Part shown: piece after piece, positions 1 through 4,022 of the stretch
How the letters are laid out: each line of letters opens with the position of its first letter
Numbering within the stretch: the stretch's first letter is position 1
NCBI GenBank assembly: GCA_947573465.1
Contig: CANPET010000138.1
Location: 1 to 5,411, forward strand
DNA from: an uncultured Eubacterium sp.
GTDB taxonomy: Bacteria; Bacillota; Clostridia; Lachnospirales; Lachnospiraceae
Length of the DNA stretch: 5,411 bases
Direction: 5' to 3'
Translations under genes and position numbers: made by a program
The notes under the pieces: generated by a model
What the model was told of the DNA's origin: nothing
What the model saw: only the letters and a program-made list of their open reading frames with translations
Database searches by the model: none

Positions 1-323
1 TCAGAAACCTTTCCTACCGCATCAGGGTATTCATCATCAATAAAATCCACTCTGGTAAAACGAATTCTTTTTCTTTTCCACTTTTCATTTGCTTTATGAC
101 TTATAATAGCACCAATACGACCAACACATTCACCGTCCTTGTAAGCCAGCCATTGCCTTGACTCTGCATATGCAAAAGCCGGATTTTTCTTAGGATTAAA
201 ATTTGCCATCTCATCCGAAATCAGATCCGGCATCGCCTGTGGCACATCCCGATACATTTTTTCGTTAAAGCCTGCAAATATCCGCAAATCCTTTTTTGTT
301 TTTACTTCTTTAATCTCTACCAT
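1..323 (-). CDS. GNAT-like N-acyltransferase family protein, N-terminal fragment (runs off the left edge)
   Basis: The frame opens with ATG at 323-321 and stays open for 107 codons to the window edge, so only the N-terminal part is present. The product starts MVEIKEVKTKKDL and carries FNPKKNPAF at about residues 42-50, then WLAYKDGECVGRIGAI at about 58-73. These resemble the N-terminus of a family of roughly 370-residue putative N-acyltransferases (YghO-like, GNAT fold) that I recognise from memory. In that family the WLAY...VGRI stretch is the first GNAT beta-strand pair. The acetyl-CoA-binding part would lie beyond the edge, so catalysis and substrate cannot be judged. The start is preceded by a modest GTGGGAT ribosome site. 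The gene lies 82 bp downstream of rpiB on the same strand with no terminator between them, so read-through from rpiB is likely. No signal peptide or membrane segment is visible. Confidence 0.7.
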   Translation of the reverse strand, partial: MVEIKEVKTKKDLRIFAGFNEKMYRDVPQAMPDLISDEMANFNPKKNPAFAYAESRQWLAYKDGECVGRIGAIISHKANEKWKRKRIRFTRVDFIDDEYPDAVGKVS

Positions 324-378
324 CTTTTATCCCACGTTTTTTCATAATTTTTTTGTAATTCTCTATTATCTATAAGAG

Positions 379-399
379 CATAAGCGTTTTGTCATAAGC
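379..399. repeat. Short direct repeat CATAAGC x2, 14-bp period
   Basis: CATAAGC occurs at 379-385 and again at 393-399, separated by GTTTTGT, in the 82-bp spacer between rpiB and the acyltransferase gene. The 14-bp period is not a full helical turn multiple, and no inverted symmetry accompanies it. It might be an operator half-site pair, but nothing else in the window supports that. Confidence 0.3.
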
Positions 400-405
400 A
401 GCTAT

Positions 406-861
406 TTATCGTTTTTCAATCTCTCGGATCATATCCACTCTTCTTTGATGTCTTCCACCTTCAAACTCCGCTCCAAAAAACTCATCAAGAATCATTTTTG
501 CCAGTTCTACACCTACAACTCTTGCACCAAACGCAATAATGTTGGCATTGTTATGCTGTTTTGTAAGTCTTGCTGAATATGGTTCACTACATACTGCTGC
601 AATAACTCCCGGAACTTTATTCGCTGAAACAGATATTCCAATACCTGTTCCACAAATAAGCACTCCATAATCTACCTCTTTTGATACAACAGCACGTCCA
701 ACTTCCTCTCCTTTGGCAGGATAATCGCATTTTATAATCTCACCATCTTCATCATAGTTTGTACCATAATCTACACATTCATATCCCTTTTCCAACATAT
801 ACTGAATTAATTCGTCTTTTAAATCAATCGCCGCATGGTCGCATCCAAATCCAATCTTCAT
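406..861 (-). CDS. rpiB: Ribose-5-phosphate isomerase B (RpiB/LacAB family)
   Basis: This cytosolic enzyme interconverts ribose 5-phosphate and ribulose 5-phosphate in the non-oxidative pentose phosphate pathway. The 151-residue length fits the family (E. coli RpiB is about 149). Family signatures are intact: GCDHAA at residues 6-11 (Asp8, His9), then ICGTGIGISVSANK at 69-82. The latter contains the catalytic-base Cys70 and the anion-hole loop with Thr72. CSEPYSA follows at 91-97, with H103-N104, and EGGRHQRRV at 134-142 supplies the phosphate-binding Arg137 and Arg141. An extra DEDGEIIK insertion sits near residues 37-44. The near-identity to E. coli-type RpiB motifs argues against LacA/LacB or a sugar-specific paralogue such as allose isomerase, although the latter cannot be excluded. 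The start is fixed by an AGAGGA ribosome site about 8 nt upstream. The gene has its own strong promoter and probably continues into the downstream acyltransferase gene. Confidence 0.95.
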   Translation of the reverse strand: MKIGFGCDHAAIDLKDELIQYMLEKGYECVDYGTNYDEDGEIIKCDYPAKGEEVGRAVVSKEVDYGVLICGTGIGISVSANKVPGVIAAVCSEPYSARLTKQHNNANIIAFGARVVGVELAKMILDEFFGAEFEGGRHQRRVDMIREIEKR

Positions 862-910
862 TAATCAATTCCTCTTATTTCCTATTATTTTCATATATTT
901 TAACGTTTTT

Positions 911-939
911 ATTTTACATAATATAATTATCACTGTCAA
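911..939 (-). promoter_or_regulatory. Sigma-A-type promoter of rpiB
   Basis: Read on the minus strand, a perfect -35 TTGACA (939-934) and a -10 TAAAAT (916-911, 5 of 6 consensus) are separated by exactly 17 bp. The expected start is near 904, giving a leader of about 43 nt before the rpiB ATG at 861. It lies directly downstream of the tRNA operon terminator, so rpiB has an independent transcription unit. Confidence 0.85.
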
Positions 940-962
940 ATCTTAATTTAACCTATGCAACA

Positions 963-993
963 GAAAAAGCAGAAGATTAAAAATCTCCTGCTT
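963..993 (-). terminator. Rho-independent terminator of the tRNA operon
   Basis: On the minus strand, the arm AGCAGGAGATT (992-982) pairs with AATCTTCTGCT (978-968) across a three-base loop, with one G-T wobble. A T-run (968-964) follows. It begins only a few bases past the 3' end of tRNA-Leu. There is no T-run on the plus side, so it acts in one direction. Confidence 0.9.
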
Positions 994-997
994 CTCA

Positions 998-1081
998 TGC
1001 CGGTGACCGGAATCGAACCGGTACTGTGTTGCCACAACAGGATTTTAAGTCCTGCGCGTCTGCCAGTTCCGCCACACCGGC
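998..1081 (-). tRNA. tRNA-Leu, anticodon TAA
   Basis: This is an 84-nt class II tRNA on the minus strand. The acceptor GCCGGTG (1081-1075) pairs with CACCGGC, followed by discriminator A at 998. The anticodon stem CAGGA/TCCTG encloses the loop CTTAAAA, giving anticodon TAA (reads UUA, and UUG by wobble). The long variable arm folds as TGTTG-TGG-CAACA, as expected for leucine tRNA. The T arm is ACCGG, TTCGATT, CCGGT. CCA is not encoded and must be added by tRNA nucleotidyltransferase. It is the second gene of a Tyr-Leu operon and is followed immediately by an intrinsic terminator. Confidence 0.97.
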
Positions 1082-1114
1082 TTTCATATATATTAAAATA
1101 ATATATTAAATAGC

Positions 1115-1138
1115 AACTGCTCTTAATGAGTAATTACT
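1115..1138. repeat. Possible degenerate copy of the 30-bp unit between the two tRNA genes
   Basis: The inter-tRNA spacer contains AACTGCTCTT at 1115-1124 and GAGTAATTACT at 1128-1138. These match the two ends of the third tandem unit upstream of tRNA-Tyr (AACTGCTTTCTT and GGAGTAATAACT) but with a shortened middle. AGTAATTACT is also a perfect 10-bp palindrome. The match is short, so common origin is plausible but not shown. Confidence 0.4.
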
Positions 1139-1141
1139 GAA

Positions 1142-1223
1142 TGGGCAGAGAAGGATTCGAACCTTCGAAGGCGGTGCCAACAGATTTACAGTCTGCCCCC
1201 TTTGGCCACTCGGGAATCTGCCC
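1142..1223 (-). tRNA. tRNA-Tyr, anticodon GTA
   Basis: This is an 82-nt class II tRNA on the minus strand. The acceptor GGGCAGA (1223-1217) pairs with TCTGCCC, and discriminator A is at 1142. The D-arm region TTCCCGAGTGGCCAAAGGG is typical of bacterial tyrosine tRNA. The anticodon loop CTGTAAA gives GTA (reads UAU/UAC). The long variable arm has a GGC-ACC-GCC stem, and the T arm is GAAGG, TTCGAAT, CCTTC. CCA is not encoded. It is the first gene of the operon with tRNA-Leu, 60 bp upstream of it, and is preceded by a structured spacer of about 225 nt back to the predicted promoter. Confidence 0.97.
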
Positions 1224-1231
1224 ATAATAAC

Positions 1232-1356
1232 TAAGAAAGCGATTGCTGTATTAAATATAATCGAATCGAGCTTGCTCGAATGAGATTATATTTAATGCAG
1301 AAGTCATTTGCGAAGCAAATGACAGTGAGCAAACTTGTTTGCGAACTGCTTTCTTA
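1232..1356. repeat. Multi-hairpin block: three stem-loops closed by an outer stem
   Basis: The outer arms TAAGAAAGC (1232-1240) and GCTTTCTTA (1348-1356) are perfect complements enclosing three inverted repeats. The first pairs 1246-1262 with 1284-1300: 17 positions, one wobble-type mismatch, containing ATTAAATATAATC and its exact complement. Inside it is a smaller TCGAGC-TT-GCTCGA hairpin (1266-1279). The second is a perfect 9-bp hairpin, GTCATTTGC (1303-1311), loop GAA, GCAAATGAC (1315-1323). The third is GCAAAC-TT-GTTTGC (1329-1342), flanked by AGT/ACT. As RNA on the minus strand this would fold into a junction with three arms just upstream of tRNA-Tyr. The chain of nested palindromes resembles dispersed structured intergenic repeats (REP/MITE-like), but mobility cannot be judged from one copy. 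Confidence 0.8.
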
Positions 1357-1434
1357 TTTTAGAAAGAAGTGATAACTGCTTTCTTGTTTTAGAAAGAAGT
1401 GATAACTGCTTTCTTGTTTGAAGAAAGGAGTAAT
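1344..1434. repeat. Tandem array of three 30-31 bp imperfect-palindrome units
   Basis: Units lie at 1344-1373, 1374-1403 and 1404-1434. Units 1 and 2 differ at one base (A/G in the loop). Unit 3 diverges in its loop and right arm. Each unit is a hairpin: left arm ACTGCTTTCT, loop of about 6 nt, right arm AGAAAGAAGT (AAGAAAGGAGT in unit 3), with one internal mismatch. The junctions between units (AGTGATAACT) carry complementary AGT/ACT ends. A further partial palindrome, GAGTA-ATAAC-TACTC, overlaps the end at 1428-1442. The first unit's left arm doubles as the closing arm of the multi-hairpin block. The array lies between the predicted tRNA promoter and tRNA-Tyr, so it would be transcribed into the tRNA leader. 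Confidence 0.9.
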
Positions 1435-1455
1435 AACTACTCTCAACAATATACA

Positions 1456-1484
1456 TTTATATCATACTTAATCCAAAAGTGCAA
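1456..1484 (-). promoter_or_regulatory. Predicted promoter of the tRNA-Tyr/tRNA-Leu operon
   Basis: On the minus strand, a -35-like TTGCAC (1484-1479) is 17 bp from -10 TATAAA (1461-1456). The -10 is preceded by TGA, which makes an extended -10 element that can compensate for the weak -35. Transcription would start near 1449, giving a leader of about 225 nt before tRNA-Tyr. I saw no better promoter nearer the tRNA, but the repeat-rich leader makes this call less certain. Confidence 0.55.
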
Positions 1485-1511
1485 TTAAATTTTTAATGTC
1501 CAACGAAAACT

Positions 1512-1540
1512 TTGACATCTTTCTTTATAAATAATATACT
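1512..1540 (+). promoter_or_regulatory. Sigma-A-type promoter of the sortase-LCP operon
   Basis: A perfect -35 TTGACA (1512-1517) is 17 bp from -10 TATACT (1535-1540, 5 of 6 consensus). The predicted start lies near 1547, about 24 nt before the sortase ATG. A short interrupted inverted repeat, ATTG...CAAT with an AT-only centre (1541-1557), covers the start point and could be an operator, though its arms are only 4 bp. The promoter is back-to-back with the tRNA promoter, with 27 bp between the two -35 elements. Confidence 0.85.
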
Positions 1541-1570
1541 ATTGTTAATTAATCAATAAAGGAGTTTCTT

Positions 1571-2341
1571 ATGAGACAAAAAAAAGTATCGAAATCCCGC
1601 ATTTTGTGGAGTACAGTCTTTATTATTGCTCTCGTTACTTTCCTTATATCCGGTTATAAACTCATTTCCTATTTTTTAAGTGATGGAGGAGATACAGACA
1701 AATATTTGGAAATAACAACTACTAATTCTGAATCCTCACAGTATGCTGAGAATCATAATATTAATTGGACGAAATTAAAAGAAGATAATCGTGATATCTA
1801 TTCCTGGATTTATATTCCTAATACAAAAGTAGATTATCCGGTAGTACAATCTTCCAAAAAACAATCTGATAACTTTTATTTAAATCATAATATTCATAAG
1901 AAATATGAATTTGCCGGGGCGATTTATAGTCAGAAACATAATTCGCTTACGTATTCTGATCCGGTAACTATTTTATATGGTCACAATATGAACAATGGTT
2001 CTATGTTTAAAACTCTTCATAAGTTCGAAGAACCATCATTTTTTAAAAAAAACAAATTTATTTATATTTATATGCCAAACAGGAAATTAACATTTAAAAT
2101 TTATGCCGCATATGAATATGATGACAGACATATTCTTAATTCTTTTGATTTCAGTGACAAAAAAATATTGAAAGAATATCAAAAGTACACATTGAATCCT
2201 GATTCGATGATAAAGAATGTCAGGAAAGTTTCTTTAAATGCAAACAGTAAAATAATTACATTAAGCACTTGTACAAGCGGTGCATCAAATACAAGATATT
2301 TAGTACAGGGGGTTCTCATAAAAGATGAGCAAACAAATTAA
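1571..2341 (+). CDS. Class B sortase (membrane-anchored cysteine transpeptidase)
   Basis: Sortases cleave a C-terminal sorting motif after threonine and join the protein to the peptidoglycan cross-bridge, outside the membrane. The 256-residue product has a basic N-terminus and one membrane segment at about 12-36 (type II, catalytic domain outside). The class B-style entry WIYIPNTKVDYPVVQ is at about 79-93. The catalytic His138 lies in TILYGHNM, the catalytic Cys234 in ITLSTC (229-234), and the essential Arg242 in NTRYLVQG, so the triad is complete. The length and the long helix-containing region between His and Cys fit class B rather than class A or D. The start is fixed by AAAGGAG 6 nt upstream. 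It overlaps the LCP gene by 17 nt. A likely substrate with SPKTG is encoded two genes on. Clostridioides difficile SrtB, also class B, is known to recognise (S/P)PxTG, which supports the pairing. Confidence 0.93.
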   Translation: MRQKKVSKSRILWSTVFIIALVTFLISGYKLISYFLSDGGDTDKYLEITTTNSESSQYAENHNINWTKLKEDNRDIYSWIYIPNTKVDYPVVQSSKKQSDNFYLNHNIHKKYEFAGAIYSQKHNSLTYSDPVTILYGHNMNNGSMFKTLHKFEEPSFFKKNKFIYIYMPNRKLTFKIYAAYEYDDRHILNSFDFSDKKILKEYQKYTLNPDSMIKNVRKVSLNANSKIITLSTCTSGASNTRYLVQGVLIKDEQTN

Positions 2342-3596
2342 AAAACATGACGACTTATATAGTAATATTGAATTAATTCCAGACGAAGCAATTAAAGATA
2401 CAGATGATCCTCAGGGATTCGATGTAGATTGGGATCTGGTAGAACAAAAATATCAACATCATCAACACAGACACCACCACAGTTCAGGTTCCGGACATTC
2501 ACATCACCATTCATCTCATTCTGAACATTTATCTGACAATAAGAAAAATTCAAAAGGTAAAAAGAAAAAGTCTTCAAAGAAAAAATGGAGCAGAAAAAAG
2601 AAAGTTCTAATTGGAATCTTAATTTTCTTTTTAACTCTCATAATTGGAGTAATTTCAACATTTTTTATATTAAGATATTTAGGAAAACAGGCAATGCTAA
2701 ACTATGACAACTTAAATATAACTGTCCCGGACGGCATTGATTATGATGATAACGGAAGAATTATCTATTATAATGGTCACACCTATCAATTTAACGAAAA
2801 CATTGCAAGTGTATTATTTATGGGTATTGATAACCGTCAATTAAAAGAAAATGCTACTGCTGGTACAGCAGGTCAGGCAGATGCATTATATTTATTTACA
2901 TACAATGCCTTAAATGGTGAGATCAAGGTTCTTAGCCTGAACCGTGATACTATGACCGACATCAGCAGATATGATGCAGGCGGAAAATATTATGATACTA
3001 CTAAAACGCAGTTATGTTTAGCTTATGCATACGGAGACGGAAAAACTCTCAGTGCAGAAAATCAGGTTACTGCTGTTGAGCGTCTTCTATATAATGTTCC
3101 TATTAATGCATACTATGCAATTGATTTAGATGCTATTAAGATTTTAAATGATGATATCGGTGGAGTAACACTGACGCCGGAATACACTTTTGGCAGTTTT
3201 GTTAAAGGACAGCAGGTTACCATTAAAGGTGATATGGCAGAAGAATTTGTAAGACACAGAGATACCAGTTTATTAGATGACAACTTAAGGCGTATGGCAT
3301 GCCAGAGATTATACATCAATTCGTTTGCAAACCAGATTGTTCCCGCAATTAAACAGGATTTTCAGGTTCCAATCAAATTATACAGGCATTCATCCGCTGA
3401 AACTGTCACCAATATTCAGATGCCGATACTGACTTATCTGGCTTCATCTCTTGCTACCAACTTCTCGGGTCTTAATATGAAGACTACGAATGGTAAATAT
3501 ATAGATAACCCAGACGATCCGGCAGCACAATTTATCATTAACAAAAAACCATTATTTGAAACTGTATTGGATTTCTATTATACGCGTATTGATTAA
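2325..3596 (+). CDS. LCP (LytR-CpsA-Psr) family glycopolymer transferase with a His-rich cytoplasmic tail
   Basis: LCP enzymes move lipid-linked anionic glycopolymers (teichoic acid, capsule) onto peptidoglycan, and in some Actinobacteria onto a protein, at the outer face of the membrane. The 423 residues comprise an acidic cytoplasmic start (1-40), a His-rich tract at 45-68 with 12 His in 24 residues, and a Lys/Ser-rich stretch (72-93). One membrane segment follows (about 94-118), then a linker and the LCP domain (about 160-345). Family marks are LFMGIDNR (164-171), QADALYLF with Asp186, SLNRDTM with Arg207-Asp208, IGGVTL (278-283), and FVRHRD (308-313) followed by LRRMACQRL with Arg322/Arg323. 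These correspond to the conserved Asp/Arg residues that bind the pyrophosphate and its metal. Translation starts inside the sortase gene behind AGGGGG about 12 nt upstream, suggesting coupling. The His tract is not part of the usual LCP architecture. The glycopolymer substrate cannot be read from the sequence. Confidence 0.92.
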   Translation: MSKQIKKHDDLYSNIELIPDEAIKDTDDPQGFDVDWDLVEQKYQHHQHRHHHSSGSGHSHHHSSHSEHLSDNKKNSKGKKKKSSKKKWSRKKKVLIGILIFFLTLIIGVISTFFILRYLGKQAMLNYDNLNITVPDGIDYDDNGRIIYYNGHTYQFNENIASVLFMGIDNRQLKENATAGTAGQADALYLFTYNALNGEIKVLSLNRDTMTDISRYDAGGKYYDTTKTQLCLAYAYGDGKTLSAENQVTAVERLLYNVPINAYYAIDLDAIKILNDDIGGVTLTPEYTFGSFVKGQQVTIKGDMAEEFVRHRDTSLLDDNLRRMACQRLYINSFANQIVPAIKQDFQVPIKLYRHSSAETVTNIQMPILTYLASSLATNFSGLNMKTTNGKYIDNPDDPAAQFIINKKPLFETVLDFYYTRID

Positions 3597-3611
3597 AATA
3601 ATAAAAAAACA

Positions 3612-3639
3612 TTGATTTTTCATTGTTATCGTGTATAAT
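3612..3639 (+). promoter_or_regulatory. Promoter of the SPKTG surface-protein gene
   Basis: A consensus -10 TATAAT (3634-3639) is 16 bp from -35 TTGATT (3612-3617, 4 of 6 consensus). The start would be near 3646, about 33 nt before the ATG at 3679. No terminator hairpin separates it from the LCP stop codon, so the gene may also receive read-through from the operon. Confidence 0.75.
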
Positions 3640-3678
3640 TGTATAGAGTGTTTATAAATATGGATGGAGGTACATATT

Positions 3679-3945
3679 ATGAAGAAGAATCTTTTAGTTT
3701 TAATAGCTACATTAATATTAACATTTTCATTTGCTACTACTTGTTTCGCAAAGGTTAGTCCACGTGGTGATGTAGAACCTACTCAGGAAGAAACAACTGA
3801 TGATGGCAGTTCAGAACCAAACGGTCCGGACGATTCCGGTAAATCACCAAAAACAGGTATCGAAACAACAATTCCAATGATTGCATTAATTACAGCTGCC
3901 GGTGTTATGCTTGTAGCAAAAAAAGAAAGTTCAAAAGCAAATTAA
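3679..3945 (+). CDS. Miniature secreted surface protein with SPKTG sortase sorting signal
   Basis: The 88-residue product is a complete sortase substrate in very short form. It has a signal peptide at 1-24 (KK, hydrophobic core, likely cleavage after CFA) and a low-complexity exported segment at 25-55. The sorting motif SPKTG is at 56-60, followed by a hydrophobic segment (about 63-80) and a charged KKESSKAN tail. After cleavage before Lys25 and after Thr59, about 35 residues would stay on the wall: strongly acidic (nine Asp/Glu), rich in Ser/Thr/Pro/Gly, without Cys, and with an RGD tripeptide at 29-31. I chose ATG 3679, because GGAGG at 3666-3670 sits 8 nt before it. The in-frame ATG at 3664 overlaps that ribosome site and would spoil the signal peptide. 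The upstream sortase is the obvious anchoring enzyme. Function is unknown. It could be a spacer, a glycan acceptor, an adhesin or a decoy. Confidence 0.88.
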   Translation: MKKNLLVLIATLILTFSFATTCFAKVSPRGDVEPTQEETTDDGSSEPNGPDDSGKSPKTGIETTIPMIALITAAGVMLVAKKESSKAN

Positions 3946-3949
3946 TTAT

Positions 3950-3984
3950 AAAAAAGTGATTTCAATATTGAAATCACTTTTTTT
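3950..3984. terminator. Palindromic terminator between convergent genes
   Basis: A perfect palindrome centred at 3966/3967 (AGTGATTTCAA and its complement) is flanked by an A-run on the left and a T-run on the right. It begins 5 bp past the SPKTG gene's stop codon. Because both flanks are suitable, it should also stop transcription of the convergent amylase gene arriving from the right. Confidence 0.93.
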
Positions 3985-4022
3985 ATTTTACACTTTGAAA
4001 TTGTATCCGTTTTACGAACAAT

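Noticed and set aside
1082..1120. Separate promoter for tRNA-Leu (TTGCTA plus AT-rich -10-like stretch on the minus strand)
   Set aside because: The region is almost pure A/T, so -10-like matches are expected by chance. No well-spaced -10 stands out, and co-transcription with tRNA-Tyr explains the arrangement.
1170..1179. T-box-like motif TGGCACCGCC on the minus strand
   Set aside because: It matches most of the T-box consensus but lies inside the variable arm of tRNA-Tyr. No terminator/antiterminator or downstream synthetase gene accompanies it.
1344..1434. CRISPR array reading of the tandem units
   Set aside because: The units are directly abutting with no unique spacers, and no cas genes are present.
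2392..2577. Open frame on the minus strand inside the LCP gene
   Set aside because: It is antisense to the well-supported LCP tail, and its existence follows from His/Lys codon composition. The product resembles no protein I know.
3113..3319. Open frame on the minus strand inside the LCP domain
   Set aside because: It is antisense to conserved LCP sequence and shows no recognisable domain.
3664..3678. Earlier in-frame ATG for the SPKTG protein, adding five residues (MEVHI)
   Set aside because: That ATG overlaps the GGAGG ribosome site serving ATG 3679 and has no good site of its own. Starting at 3679 gives a normal MKK signal peptide.
3742..3750. Lipoprotein signal at Cys22 of the SPKTG protein
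   Set aside because: The preceding residues ATT do not form a lipobox, and CFA gives an ordinary signal peptidase I site.
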